Source of the DNA: Salisapilia sapeloensis
Lineage: Eukaryota > Oomycota > Peronosporomycetes > Peronosporales > Salisapiliaceae
Assembly: GCA_023334545.1 (NCBI GenBank)
Contig: JAADVB010000095.1
Coordinates: 1-62,077, forward strand
Direction: 5' to 3'
Length of the DNA stretch: 62,077 nt
Shown in pieces: positions 40,876 through 53,731 of this stretch (position 1 is its first letter; every line of letters starts with the position of its first letter). The position numbers and the translations under genes are program-made. Under the pieces are notes generated by a model. The model was not told the origin of the DNA. It saw only the letters and a program-made list of their open reading frames with translations, and searched no databases.

Positions 40876-43028
40876 GCTGGTGCTGGTGCGAGGAAAATTG
40901 GAAGTGAATCTTATACGAGGCGAAAATATCCATCCGCTTCCTTCCGTGACGATGTAGTGGTCATCGAGCTTTGGCGAATGTTATTGGCGTAACAGTCGGC
41001 CTGTAGAGTGCTCGTCCGTTTTATGACTAAGAGTTGACCGAGTCTTGTCCGTTCGTGGATCAAGTGTATGTTCATGCCGGTGCCACAGACAGAGAAGGGG
41101 AAGGTAGAGAGGATGATTTCAGTCGGATACGTTGAACAAGATAAAACAAACATAGGACGATTGATGCATCGTAGAAGACGTGTAAAGATTGGGAAGAGTT
41201 CTATTTGTCGTTCGATTCACGAGTCCTGGAATACCGGTCGTGGGAAAGAAAGTGCGTGGATTTCTTCTACGTCTAGTGGGGCTACTTGAAACGTCAGGTT
41301 GTCTGTGTGTATGAGATTCACAAAGGAAGTGTATCTTCAAATACTTGTGTCACATTGATCCAAAGTTCACGTTTGCAGACAGGTTCCCATGCTAGTTTTA
41401 AATGGAAACAAGAAAAATTTGTCAAGGTTGTCTTGTTACGCGTTTGCAGATTTATTTCGATGTGACAACTTGGAGGTTGCGAAATGTCACTGCTTCTCAT
41501 CGTAACTTTAATCATCGCCCTGTATTGCTAAGTACGTAAAAGGTTCTGACAAGATAGATACAAAGTTTGATATTTGATCGCGAAATTCGCAGTTAAATTA
41601 TGGAAATACGGACATGTTCGAGTCTCATTCAGTCTAGCTATAAAGACATATTTTCAAGACTGTCGCTTTGCTGCCTTCGAGCTTTATATCTTATGGCTGC
41701 CGCTTAAATACCCTATCTTTTACATACTGCGTAAGACGGAGTATCACAACGAAGCAAAGAGGATATTGACAAGGTAAATCGGCCACAACAAGCAAATTGT
41801 TTTCAGCAATTTACACCTCAAAGTACCCAGGATATCTTTGCAAATGATAGCTAAAGCGCTTCCTTACATTGAGTCAGGATTAAAAGCATGCGCTTGATAT
41901 ATTAAATGTATATCAAGCTCAACCTGGTTGATGATCGTGATAAGAGTTGGAGCATGTCCTCAATTCATGTTGTATTGCACGCTCAGCGAATACGTCGTCT
42001 ATATTCGTTAAGCAAACAATTCTTACTACAATACTTGTATTTCCATTGTCATGATTCAACTAGCGACAATATGCCTCTTTAGACGGAAAAAAGATGGAGC
42101 CCAGATCTGTTTATATTACTAGTGCGCGCCTTAACACTGACTTGAACCATCAGGATCAACATGAATTGGTCATTAGTTTTCGTTGCAAACGTTCGAGCCA
42201 TTCATACGTATTGTGCGGTTTCCTTCAAATTCAGGGGTTTTGATAAAAATCGTGATGCGATAAAGCCTTCGTAGACGGCAAGTCGACTGATTAAATCAAA
42301 AACGGTGCGAGAAATAATGCAAACGTAAAGAATCGCCAAGAAAGAGCGTGAATTCTCAATGAAAGCTCATAGATATAGCTCACAATTCACTTTACCTACC
42401 GCCATGCTTGACTGCAGTAAGTCATATTCTCAGTTTATATGATTTTGTACGTATGTTTCTACTTTATAGTTCCAAGTTTTTAGTAGAAACAAAATTATTC
42501 ATTATGATTTGGGCAGTCGTATCGGATACTTCATTTGCTATAATAAATGTATTGTACGCCGCTTTCAAAGTCACTCATGTGCTGTTTTTTTCATCCATAG
42601 CCCACGATTGTCCAGCCCTGACAAAGCTTATCCAAGTCATTATGAAACTATGTAAGCCAGATGATACCAGAACCTTAAGATCGATATGGGAACATAGGAG
42701 GGAGTAGACGCTGCTAATAGTATTCTCCATCTAGCCGTGATATTGATATAAGCTTAATTAAACAACTCGTACCCTAATCTAAACATTTATCGACTAGTAA
42801 AAGCTCCAAGTCATTCAGATCGGACGTTGCAAGGCAAAACAAGTTACCACAAAGACAGCTTATTTTGCCTGCTAAACAGCGTCACCAATAATAGTGACAC
42901 CATCTCATTCTTTCCTCACAACTCCAAAACCCAGAACAAATAAGACATAACTACACTCCAACTTCAATCCATAATTATCTCGAAGAAACTAGGTAGTGAT
43001 CGCCTACTTTATTACCGTTTCCTACCTA
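40876..43028. other. Intergenic, about 2.15 kb
   Basis: The largest gene-free stretch of the central part. It has an initiator-like element at its left end. Further on it is AT-rich with only short frames. The longest, 42408-42707, would encode 99 residues with hydrophobic stretches but lacks an ATG start and a known domain. No repeat, RNA gene or transposon terminus was seen. Confidence 0.4.
40894..40908 (-). promoter_or_regulatory. Initiator-like element, zinc-repeat gene
   Basis: The minus strand reads TTCACTTCCAATTTT about 20-33 bases before the ATG at 40875. This fits the YCAYTYY initiator plus a CWTTT-like flank of oomycete promoters. Confidence 0.4.
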
Positions 43029-46000
43029 TTACTGTTCTCCTGTCAGTAACTTATACGCCTTGGTCACACTAACAAACGCCGCAACGACCTTTGCACCATT
43101 CGTCTCTTTCGTTTTATCCGGATGCAACCTCAATGCCAACTTTCGATATTGACTCTTCAACGTCATCGTAGATGCATCCTTCGGAGCACCCAAGACGCCA
43201 TACAAATCTCTCCGCTGCCACATCTCTTGAATGCGACTTGAATCCCACAGCTCAGGTCCATCGAGACACTGTCGCAATGCACTTCCTCGCATCATCTGCT
43301 GCTGCATCCTCATCCGTTGTCGAGCCTGTCGCAGAATCTCTTCCTGTTCATTCCTTCGATGCGGTGAGTCCTCGTAATTCGTTTCATTTACAAACGTAAA
43401 TGCACCAGCCTCACTATCAGCTGGAGTGGTAAAAGCAGTGCCGGTAGACGACTCTCGAGGACGTTGCGGAGGTCTCGGCACGAACTTTGGTCGACCAGGT
43501 TCCTTCTTGACTGTCACTGGTTCGTCCGTGAGGTCAATGACAATCGGAGTTTCTCCTTGTCCAGACATCTTTCTCTCCTCTTCTCTCGGCTGTGGAGTAG
43601 ACGGCTCTGTCTCTTGCTCTCTTGCTTGCTCTTGTGCAAGTATATGGTTCGCCTGACGCTGAATGTCAAGAGCTTGCGACTGCAGGCCTAGCAATACGTT
43701 TTTCTCTATATCCGAAGGACATTTTGAGATACCCAGCATGATCGCTCGACACAGATAGTTCACCGACTGCCGCACACGCTCTGCATCCACTGACTCTGTA
43801 CGTAGTTGCACCTGCAGGTCATCCAGCATGTCCGATACCCTGGCCCACTCTTCTTTAGTTCGTTCTGCCATGGCTTCATCCGTCATCTCTTCTTCCACCG
43901 GTGCAGGCGTCTCGTCCACGGGAGGTGCGAGTGCATGCAGATGCTCCCATTCCTTCAGTTTTACGTCGTTATCGTGCTCTCCACAGACATACGGCACACG
44001 TATGTCCGCATACACTGCCAACGCATCTTGGAGACACGTATAGGTCATGACATCGGAGGCAACGGAGCTCGTCCAGACTTTATCAGGTGTCTGGTCTAGC
44101 ATCTGAGCGAGTCGGTGAACTTCTACTCGAGAAGCACTCGCTAAGATGTCTCGAACGCTCTTGGATACCTGTTCAAGACATGTATAGAGCGAGCTATAGT
44201 GTTCTTTCACGGCAAACGTTTGTGTGACGTTCGTATCTAATGGACGTTGGATGACGTACTGGATGTCACTGAGTGCACCCGCTAGTTCATGCAACTGTGT
44301 ATGTAATTCAACAAGATAAGAAATAAGCAGCGGTGGAGGCGATATCATATCTCTTCGAACAGACGACGGTACGTCTGTTATGGATGTCCACACGAGCGCT
44401 TGTGTCACGATCTCTGGGTTGACATCCAATGTTCCTTGAACATGGTCCAAGGCAATGTTATCTACTGCTTTTACACCTTTTTCTCCTGACTTTCGAATCG
44501 GTTGGGTTAAGAGCGCGAGTAGGTTCGGATCATCCAGTGCTTCTTTCGGAAATAAACGGACATCCGGACGATCTTGATGGACGTTTGGAAGGATCGAGAC
44601 GGTGTGTCGGCCTAAGAAGAAGGCTGCGAGTGCAATGTGATGCACCTGTCCAATGTGTTGCATCAGATACGTCCATATCGGTTGCTTTGGAGACAGCAGG
44701 ATGTTCGGGTCGCGTGTAAAGTGCTGGGACAAGTAGGTGGCACTGTCCATGGCAACATGTCCTTTGGATACGATCAGATCCACTAGTGTCTGTTCATCTG
44801 ATGCAGACAATAGAGTAGGCAAGTCGTCCAATACAGTTTGCTGTGTATATCGATCTGGAGCTGGTTGCAGGTAAAAGAAATATCGCTCGTTCTCTACCAA
44901 ACGAACGATTGGATTCGTCGTACATGCTGAGATCTTATTCATCGACAGATCCTCTTCCTTTCGTACCGCGGATGTCGACACCCGTTTCTCACGTCGATCG
45001 TCCTTACAAAGCTCCTGTCGGAACGTACGTACAACTTCTGTAAGTTTTCTACAGATGTAGAATGGTTGACGTTGTTTTTCTAAAGGTAACAAGAAAGATT
45101 TGAGTTTCCTATGGACGGAAGAGGGTGTGCGCATGGAACGAGAGGAAGCTTCGTCTGCCAAGTGGATGTCACGACTCGCTGCTCGCTTCATCTTTGACGA
45201 AAGCGAGTTATTCGCGAGTGTCGCAGCCAAGAGGTAAGTCGTACGACTGGATACCTTTTGTGCATGCATTTGGGTACGTCCTTGTTGGCGCAATCTGGAT
45301 GCACGACGGCGGAGTTTTCGTATCTGATGGCAACGTTTCGCTCGTGCATGTTTCACTTTCTTTTGAAGTGTATGGTAGGATTGCAGTGATGTGCAAGCTT
45401 CTCTCATAGAAAGCCTCTCGGGCTTGGGTAGTTTTTCACCTTTGGCTGGTTTCTCTTTCTGATCCAATTTCTCGCTCTTGGGTTGTTTTTCACTCTTGGA
45501 TTTCTTTTTCTTACTAGATGTGGTACTTTCATTCATGTCACTAGAAGTCAGGTCGACTTTTTTCTCCTTCGACACGGGCTTTGGGGTTGGATTTGCGTCC
45601 TGGAAACGTGTGTGATTGCGATTTTCCCTCTCCATATCAAAAGATTCACCTCTGTAGTAATTGTCTTCCACTTTCTTCATCAGGTCTCTGCATAAACGAA
45701 TTGCATATCGCAACTAGGGACATATAGATGCGTCAGATGGGTGCCTAGGAGTTTATAGAAATACATCGTACTTGTGGTTCAGACGGGTAGGAAATGACGA
45801 ATCGCACGATATTGCCACTGATGATACTCCCGCTGAATTTGCTCTGATACGCTTCGGGCGAATATAACTCGATGTGACAGCCAGAAACCTCGCGTACAGT
45901 CTTGATGCGCTTGCCATGGATGCTAATGATGGACGAAATAACTTTCTTCACGTTTATACCCGTCGGTATGGCCAGAGTCTCTATTTTAAAAGACGCAGGG

Positions 46001-46209
46001 GACGCGTTTGATGGTCTCGAAGGTGCTTTCGAACTTTTCTCGACGTTCCGATCGGCACTCTTTTGTTTCTTCTTCTGTTTACCATTGGATGTTGTTCTCG
46101 GCGCTGGTGCCTTCCGCTTGTTTGTGCTTGTCCTATCACCTGTGTGAGATGGTGCTGGTGCTGGCGTGTCCCGCACGCCGAGCGATGCACCGACCGAGAT
46201 CACGCCCAT
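43029..46209 (-). CDS. KH-domain plus C-terminal J-domain protein
   Basis: Exons 46209-45772 and 45713-43029, with a 58-bp intron, encode 1040 residues. Residues 1-70 are basic and disordered. A KH-like RNA-binding domain follows at about 75-170 (GKRIKTVREVSGCHIEL) and crosses the splice in phase 0; its GxxG loop reads SIHG. Next are a Lys-rich segment (about 185-240), a long helical middle with no recognised family, and a C-terminal J-domain (983-1040) with an intact HPD at 1010-1012. J-domains activate Hsp70 ATPase; KH domains bind single-stranded RNA. The combination suggests recruitment of Hsp70 to an RNA-protein complex. Subcellular site unknown; the Lys-rich parts could direct it to the nucleus. 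Confidence 0.8.
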
Positions 46210-47459
46210 GCTTTATCGTCTGGCCAGTGGTAGTATGCGTGAAAAATAGCAAAGTATTTATTTATACGCTGTTTGGGCGAATCCCTGGGTTCGATTCCGT
46301 CTGAGTACCAGGTCAAAGTGCTTGATACGACGTTAGTCGGTAAGCTTCTAGGATGAATGGATGGTGTAAGTTGAGAGTATTGCTCTATTTTCCTCTTTAG
46401 AGAATAAAAATGCGGTATCTATCATTTCGACCATCATGTCAGGTGTTATATAGAGGACGATGCTTCAGCCCAGATTTCTATGTGTAGATGGGTCGAGGCA
46501 ATCATGGTCATGTATATGGTGAAAATTGGGATGGTCCTGGAAAGTAGCTTTGGAGGATAAATAATAGCAAATGGTTGTGAATGGTATTAAGACAGACAGT
46601 GTAGCTTTTATTACGTCAACGATATATCTTCTGCCATGAGTCTGTCATGGAAATTTCGAGAGAGACAATCGACATCATGAATGTCCTCACTTCGTGCTTA
46701 GACACGGAGTATGTAGAAGGTTCATCGACCTTCCGCACAAGACGAAGCGGTACAGCTTCTTTGACAGTATGCACAAGAAGCGCTTTCACTCTTCGTGACT
46801 TGTGTCATCTTCTACACGGAAACGAACTGAGAGTATTTCTGACCCATAGCGCTGAATAAACGACTAAGGTATAAGCAAATTAATAAATATGCATTTAAAC
46901 TACAAAATTGCTTTATTCAACTAGTCTTGCAAGGCGTGATGATAGCATCTTCTCCAGCATTGCTACTCATTTCATCGTTATAATTGGTGCTGGCTTCGGT
47001 GCTGACACACCTAACCAATAGCACCTCAATGCTTTCGACAATCATAAGTTTCGAAACGAGCATGTTCATGTCTTACGGACTTTACTTTATTCCCGGACAG
47101 AACCACAAGTAGCTTCAACCATGAAAATGTCCAGCATAAGCCCATGGACTGAACCTAGTGATAGAAAGTCGGCTAATCTTGGACCTAAGAAGGAGTATTT
47201 GCGATAAAAGAGTATTCGCAGCTCTAAACGCCGAGTAGCTACTTCGTTGCGTTCATATCCTAGTGATGAATACAATATAATTGGAAGTGATTTATAATTT
47301 TACTCATTTAAAGTAATTAAAAAACAAACACATCGAAATATATATTTAAATTTTAAATTAGTTTGATCTTCGTTCGGCTATTTGTCCACTGATTGATACT
47401 CGATAACATCTCTTCTTTAACCGCATCTCTTAGATATTTCGCTTACACTCTTGATATTT
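46210..47459. other. Intergenic, about 1.25 kb
   Basis: AT-rich, especially 47270-47360. Short frames only (46647-46859; 47087-47275). A GGGTTCGATTCCG string at 46288-46300 recalls a tRNA T-arm, but no tRNA can be folded around it. No gene or repeat is supported. Confidence 0.4.
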
Positions 47460-49432
47460 GGAAAAGTCTGGGTTCTGTTTCTTAAGCCATTGAGTCACTC
47501 TAGCTTGGTGCGCCTCTTCACTCGCTTGGATTGTACTTATTCAATATCTTTTCAACCGATTGCGGTAGAGATAGATTATCGTATTCAAGTGTCCACTATA
47601 GGCTGCTACACCAATTGCATGCTCCGAGCACCCTTCCGTCCAATTTTCGTTGAGGAACTTGACGACATCGAGATCTCCTTGTCGGCTGGCAAATTCCATC
47701 GCCTCTTCATCGCATCCTTCTGATCAATATGCATACAACCATTCGACGACAGTCATAAACCCATTTTGCTCACTTTGTTCATCATTTCAGTCGAGCAGCA
47801 CTCGTCGCTGTTGTCGTGGAAATATTGGACAATGTCGAGATTACCGCTGCCTGCTACTGCATCCATAGCACGACCGACGAACCCTTCATTCCGATTCGCC
47901 AGCAGCCACTTGACCATTGGAAGATACCCACGACTGCTTGTGTTTTCCAACGCATTTTCGGGAAATTGATCCTTCCGATTTTCATGCAACCACTTGACGA
48001 CGTGCATATATCCATGAGCTGCTGCCTTGTCCATAGGAAACTCTGCATCATTGATATCTTTATTCTCCAGAAGCTTAGCCAATTTAAGATGCCCATAATT
48101 GACTGCTTTTTCTAGCACATTAGTACACGCCTTCCTTCCTCTTCTCCAAAAGGTAATAAACTGTTTCGATGTCAGCATCTCGTATCGCTTCACCTTTCAC
48201 TTTATCGCTATTCAGATTCAGAATACAGCATGTAGTCCTTTTAACATTTCTAGTAGATTGTAAGTTCTTGTGTCGTTGTGCAACATACCGACGAGGTATG
48301 CTACGACATGCGTTTGGTCACGTCTGGCTGCGATCATTAGCATCGCTCGCTTGCGTTGCTAGAATACTTGAAGATGATGCTCACGGATCACACGAACCAA
48401 ATCGAGATCATCGTCAAAAGCACAGCGGGTCAGTCCCCTACTGACATAATCTTCTAGTGATGGCGTTTCAGACAGTAAGCAGTGCAGTATATTCACACCC
48501 GAGTTGCATTCGTTTCTACTTAGCAATTTTGTAATTACTTCATCTTGCTTGTACGCTGGAGTTTTTACAAATAAGAATTGGACTACTTTCAAGCGATCGT
48601 TCGACGCCGCCGCCTCCATAGTCTCTCTATTTACTAGCTTCTCCTTTCGACGCGCTAATAACCACTTGATCGTTTCGAGTTGACCGTTCTGAGCGACCAG
48701 TTCGAGTATACGAGGCGACATGGTTACACCTTGTTTAATCTTTCGAATAGCTAACCGCTTAAGGATGAAAATGTGGCCGTCAGGAGCTTCTCCGTCCATT
48801 GTTTTGATCGTAAATCCTTCGTCTTGGTATTCTTCTAGCCATTCCAATACATGCAAATGACCCTTCGTTGCAGCTCCACTCATAACAGACGTCGTGCATC
48901 CTACTTCCCGATGCCGATGAAGCCACTGAGCTACCTCTAGATGTCCTCCAGCACAAGCATTGTCCACCGCCTGGTCTGTGGCACCACCGCCGTCGTTGCC
49001 TTCAAGCGAATGGAACCACTGGACTATTTTTAGATGACCTCCTTTAGCTTCACTGTCGATGCATCGGTAGGTAAAGGATGCAGAAAGCGATTGGAATACA
49101 TCCATTGGGCTGGAGTTAAATGCCCTTGGATGGCATCAGCATCCAGCGCTCGCAGTGGGTAGTACTATTCTGGAAGAAAATAATGGAAGCTAATGATATT
49201 GTTTAAATGATCACTTTGAGCAGCATTGGTGACTGTATCATCTCATTCTTTACGAGAAACAGAGCACTGGACGAGGATACACCATTGCTGGAGAAGATGG
49301 ATCGAGTCATATCTATTCGCTTTCAAAATGAGTATACTTGGAAAAGGATCGAGGAAGGCAGTGATAACTTTAGCTATTTCATCAGACATAGATGGAATTT
49401 GGAGCTGCTTTCTCTGGATCAACACACTCGCG
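47460..49432 (-). pseudogene. Ankyrin-repeat protein pseudogene
   Basis: Minus-strand fragments show degenerate ankyrin repeats of the oomycete type (AxxxGHLxxVxWLHxxRxEG): for example KGGHLKIVQWFHS, AGGHLEVAQWLHRHREVG, HGYMHVVKWLHENR and GDLDVVKFLNENWTEGC. A likely N-terminal domain lies at 49243-49425. The frame is broken repeatedly: TGA at 49243-49245, TAG at 49165-49167, a frameshift near 49060-49105, a stop at 48359, a frameshift near 48125, another near 47755, and a TGA soon after. Many of these fall inside repeats, so introns do not explain them. Ankyrin families of this kind are large and fast-evolving in oomycetes; the function is unknown. Confidence 0.75.
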
Positions 49433-51547
49433 CAGGTGAAGAGAGGAAGGACCTTTATTTAGGATATAAAAGTGCTGCTCAGTTGTAAGCAGTTACAAGT
49501 TATTGTTTGTTCTACTCAAATTTTCCTATGGCGGTTCATTGAATCGCCAGACCACTAAAATGTATATTTTAGACTGCCAAAAATGAATTACCGAGAAATA
49601 GAATACGAAGAGGACGTTGTGGAGCGGTTCTCGGGACGGTAGCAGTAAGAAAATCTTATCGGATTTACGGTATATGTTGAAATAGGATGGGTGGAGGAAT
49701 GAATTGACTGCAGTTTAAAGACTGTTCGCGTTGGACAGTGTATTTCTTAGTTAGCTCTTATGCCCTCTTTACTATCCAAATCTACGTATCGTACTCCTTT
49801 CGGACCTTTCGGCTACCCTTCCAGCCTAATATCACATCCTCTCTTTCGAGACTTGTACAAAACTGCCCATTCTCCGATTCCCCATAGCGCGCGCAACCGA
49901 CAACCAGCAACCCGCGCTCAACGTGCAAGACCTCCGGGGAGGTCAGATCTTGCTCGAGGGCACTTCTTCGCCAGAGTGTGCCGGTCAACCGGACGGAGCT
50001 CGAAGTATGGCTGAAATGTCTTGCATATAACAAAACTGGCAAGGCAATCTGAAGGAGTCGACATACAAAGGCAGCTGACAATTGACATTTCGACGACCGA
50101 AATGAACAGAAGAAGATGCACGGAGGGAAGATATGCGAGCGCTAAGGCTGGACGATTGAAGATATGCATATAAAAAGGGGACGTTGACGGCATTGTGAGG
50201 GATTCATGTAGACGGAAAGCTATGCAGCACATGTGCTGCAGATATGCGTAGCCCTTTACATCGATATATTGCTGAGCAAATCTGGGAGATCAGTACGAAT
50301 GCCAGTGCTCTTTCGTTCTTGCTTAGAATAGCCGGTAACGACAATAAGCTATTGGTACAGTTTCTTGAAGTTGGGTTGAAGTGGGATACGTAGCAGTCGT
50401 CCAAGTTTCCATACTTTTCATGATAATTGAAAAGCAAGATATTCGACTGCATTACCTCTTTTGTAGAGTTTAATCAACTACTTCGAAATCGACAGCATAG
50501 AGTTTTAGCTAGTGTGAGCAACCAATTGATTCGGTTCTCACTATTGATTACAATCTGCACTAACAGAAGTGCTGCTAGCGTCAAAAGATGATGCAGCATT
50601 GCAACGAAGATGAAGACTTGACATCAACGGCTGAGTCATTGCAATAGTCATTAATCCTATAATTCAAGCGCACATTGTACTTGTATTGATTCGGCTATCC
50701 ATTTCATTTGAAAGTAAACCTGGTCTTCTCTGCTTCTTTTACAGTGTTGTCATATCTATGCACGAATTCGATTGCCGACATGGAGCTGTAACTCGTCAGC
50801 CCATTTTTGCACTCCAGCTTAATAGTCCTGTGCTGATGATCCTAAGGCATTCCGCTGGGATGTAAATTGAATCTTTGGGCCAAGTTGGATTACAGCTAGG
50901 TCAGGTGATGTATGCAAGAATAGGAACTTAGCTTAGAGATCTGCATCTTACCATACAACTTTGTATACCGGCTATTTGACTGTTAGTCCCACGAACAGTG
51001 ACGAGCTCTAGACAAACTGCATGTAACGAAGAAACAGTCTAGTAAGAAGAGCGCAAATGTGATAATTTGCGGATCTACACGAACATTTCCTCCTTAATTT
51101 CATCGGGTTTTCTTGTTAATTAATAACCTCGTAGACGATACGGATCGTAGAAATGCAAACCCATGCTTACATGAAAACAATGTTTGCCATCTTCTATTTT
51201 TTATAAAAAGATTCATCCAAGTACATTGACACGCCATTGCTCATACTACCAAAACATTAGGTGTCTAATGTACTCCCATACCAAGTCTTCATCCTCAAAT
51301 AAACCACACAGTCGTAGATCCATGCGATTACGATTTCACTCGATAGTATCCAGTTCACTTTCTTATCGATCCCACCCTTCCAGCTTAACACCAACCTCTA
51401 GCAAAATGACAATGATCCATACACCCCAGACAATCTGCATCTACACGATTATCCTCGCCATTTATCCACCAAACGATGCATCATTAAACAAGATTCAAGT
51501 AGCTGCAATTTCAAGGTCATGCCATTGTCTTTCGTCTACAGAATTTC
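49433..51547. other. Intergenic, about 2.1 kb
   Basis: No gene is supported. A somewhat GC-richer patch lies at 49880-50000 with an 84-codon frame (49760-50014) that has no domain. The rest is AT-rich with short frames. No repeat or RNA gene was seen. Confidence 0.4.
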
Positions 51548-53125
51548 TTAAAGATCAAGTAGCAAACGCTCCGGATCTTCCACCTTGTCAGCAATGCTCT
51601 TCAAGCACGTAACAGCCTCCCGTCCGTCAATCAAACGGTGGTCGTACGTCAGGGCCAAGTACATCATCGGTCTCGCGACAACCTCGCCGTTCACAACGAC
51701 CGGGCGCATCTTGGTGCCGTGCATGCCCAAGATACCGCTCTGCGGGACGTTGATGATCGGCGTACCCATGAGCGATCCAAAGACACCACCGTTCGAGATG
51801 GTAAAGTTGCCACCGCTCAGCTCCTCGAGCGTCAGTTTATTGTCACGAGCCTTGACAGCCATCTCGCCCATGGCCTTCTCAATGTCCGCAAAGCCCATGC
51901 TCTCCGTGTTCCTCAGCACAGGCGTGACAAGTCCCTTTGGCGTCGACACGGCGACGCTCATGTCGACAAAGTCACGGTAGACAATCTCCTGGTGCTCCTC
52001 GTCGATCATGGCGTTGACACCGGGCACTTCCAACAGCGCAGAGGAGCTCGCTTTGATGAAAGCAGACATGAAGCCCAGCTTGACGCCGTGCTTGTCCTCG
52101 AATGCGTCCTTGTACTTCTTACGCATAGCCATGAGGTTGGTCATGTCGACTTCCTGGAAGGTCGTGAGGCTCGCAGACGTGTTCTGAGACTCTTTCAGAC
52201 GCTCAGCTGTGCGTAGGCGCATGCGGCTCATCTTTTCCGTGTGCGACTGACGACTCGGGAACGCCAAGAGAGGCTCTGCGCCTTGCACAGGCGTCTCCTG
52301 CTTGGGTGGGGACGGAGCTGCCTTCTCCGGCTGCTTCGTTTCCTTCTTCTCTTCCTTCGCTGCAGCTGGCTTCTCGGGTGTCGAAGGCTTGGAAGGTGCC
52401 TCGCCTGGTTGCAGCGTGAAGAGCGGCTTTCCTACTTCCACCGTCTGATCCACCTCTGCGAGCATGGATACGACAGTACCAGAGGTCGGAGCACGCACGT
52501 CGACACTGACCTTGTCGGTCTCGATAACAACAACAACGTCGTCGGCGGCGACAGCATCCCCAGCACCCTTCATCCAACTGACGATCGTGCCTTCCGAGAT
52601 GGAATCGCCCATGGACGGAACCTCCACTGTCATCTCTTCTCCAGACGGAGCTGGAGAAGACGAGGCAGCTGCTGGCTCTGGCTGCGATGGGGCAGGAGAG
52701 GAGGCTGGCGCTTCACCCTTGGTGACACGGAAGAGCGGACTGCCAACCGTGACGTTGTCGTCGATGCCAGCGAGATGCTCGCCCATGACACCGGCGTAGG
52801 GAGAGCGGACGTCGACGCTGACCTTGTCGGTTTCTAACACGACGACAACGTCATCAGCAGCAACGGCATCACCAGGAGACTTTAGCCATTCGACGACCGT
52901 GCCTTCGGAGATGGAGTCACCCATGGACGGCACAGGGACGTCTTCCGTGTCATTGGAGCTGAAGAAACGAGCTTGCAAGGGTTTGACGAAAGCAGAGGTC
53001 TGTTTGAGCTGGATAGACGACTTGACTGGCGTTCGAACGGAACGGAAGGCAGTGGAGGAAGCCTTCGGTGCTGCACGAGACAGATTGCGTGCGATACGAG
53101 CTGCTACACGAGTCGAGCGTTGCAT
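51548..53125 (-). CDS. DLST: 2-oxoglutarate dehydrogenase E2 (DLST) with two lipoyl domains
   Basis: A 525-residue dihydrolipoyl succinyltransferase, the core of the mitochondrial 2-oxoglutarate dehydrogenase complex of the TCA cycle. A presequence covers about 1-58. Two lipoyl domains follow, each with [11 protein letters not shown] and ETDKVSVDV; the lipoylated lysines are K101 and K205. Linkers rich in Ala, Pro, Ser and Lys separate them from the catalytic domain (about 290-525), which carries the YDHRLIDGR motif near the end. No peripheral-subunit-binding domain is evident. The SISEG form and the catalytic sequence point to the succinyl enzyme, not the acetyl enzyme. Human, yeast and E. 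coli enzymes have one lipoyl domain. The ATG at 53125 is chosen over an upstream TTG. GC3-rich codon use. Confidence 0.92.
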   Translation of the reverse strand: MQRSTRVAARIARNLSRAAPKASSTAFRSVRTPVKSSIQLKQTSAFVKPLQARFFSSNDTEDVPVPSMGDSISEGTVVEWLKSPGDAVAADDVVVVLETDKVSVDVRSPYAGVMGEHLAGIDDNVTVGSPLFRVTKGEAPASSPAPSQPEPAAASSSPAPSGEEMTVEVPSMGDSISEGTIVSWMKGAGDAVAADDVVVVIETDKVSVDVRAPTSGTVVSMLAEVDQTVEVGKPLFTLQPGEAPSKPSTPEKPAAAKEEKKETKQPEKAAPSPPKQETPVQGAEPLLAFPSRQSHTEKMSRMRLRTAERLKESQNTSASLTTFQEVDMTNLMAMRKKYKDAFEDKHGVKLGFMSAFIKASSSALLEVPGVNAMIDEEHQEIVYRDFVDMSVAVSTPKGLVTPVLRNTESMGFADIEKAMGEMAVKARDNKLTLEELSGGNFTISNGGVFGSLMGTPIINVPQSGILGMHGTKMRPVVVNGEVVARPMMYLALTYDHRLIDGREAVTCLKSIADKVEDPERLLLDL

Positions 53126-53731
53126 ATTGGATTTCAAGTGTGAAAGATGGGGTATATGGAGCCTAGAGAAAGATGTTGCAAGGTGCGAAGGAGACTAGAG
53201 CACCGTCGGAACGCAGGAAGGATGCGACGTAGTAGACTCGAGTCGATTTGGTTGTGTGCGGTCCAAAAGACGAGTATGTGGAGGTTGCACGAAGGTTTTC
53301 ACAAACAAAAGTGAAGGTACGATCTTGAAAGGATGCAGGAGGTGTAGCTACATGTGGCGTTTGCATGCACAGACAGGAGAAGAGGAAGAAGCCTGAGCAT
53401 TTATGCGTAGTTTACTGGTAAAAGTAGATAGTGTACAGCATTGAGTACTTACTTTCGACTAGAACAGCTTGTCGCTTATTGCGACGTGCATGGTTGTTTT
53501 TCGAGTGCGAGTCGAACTATTCAACGCCGAAGGTGGTTGCTGGCGTGCTTCCTGGAAAATATTTCAATCACAAGCTACGATGGCATGATAAATAGATCGC
53601 CGAATGACCTAAGTGTAGTAGTATGTATTGAAGAATGTCTACTCTTCGTTTCGTCTTTCATCCGACAGCGTAGACCTCTTGCCAGTTTACTTCTTACCTC
53701 GTTCCGACGCTGCGATCAAATTGGCGAAATA
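53126..53731. other. Intergenic, about 0.6 kb
   Basis: 5' flank of the E2 gene and spacer to the relic at 53732. Short frames only (53163-53366, 53441-53770), with no known domain. Confidence 0.4.

Noticed and set aside
42408-42707. 99-codon hydrophobic ORF
   Set aside because: No ATG start, no recognised family, AT-rich; probably chance.
46253-46330. tRNA-like GGGTTCGATTCCG string
   Set aside because: The T-stem does not pair, and no acceptor or anticodon stem can be formed with the AT-rich sequence upstream.
49760-50014. 84-codon Arg/Ser/Pro-rich ORF
   Set aside because: It lies in a locally GC-richer spacer and has no domain or protein-like periodicity.
51638-52216. 192-codon plus-strand ORF and neighbours opposite DLST
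   Set aside because: In-register antisense shadow of DLST; composition is His/Arg-rich as expected for such shadows.
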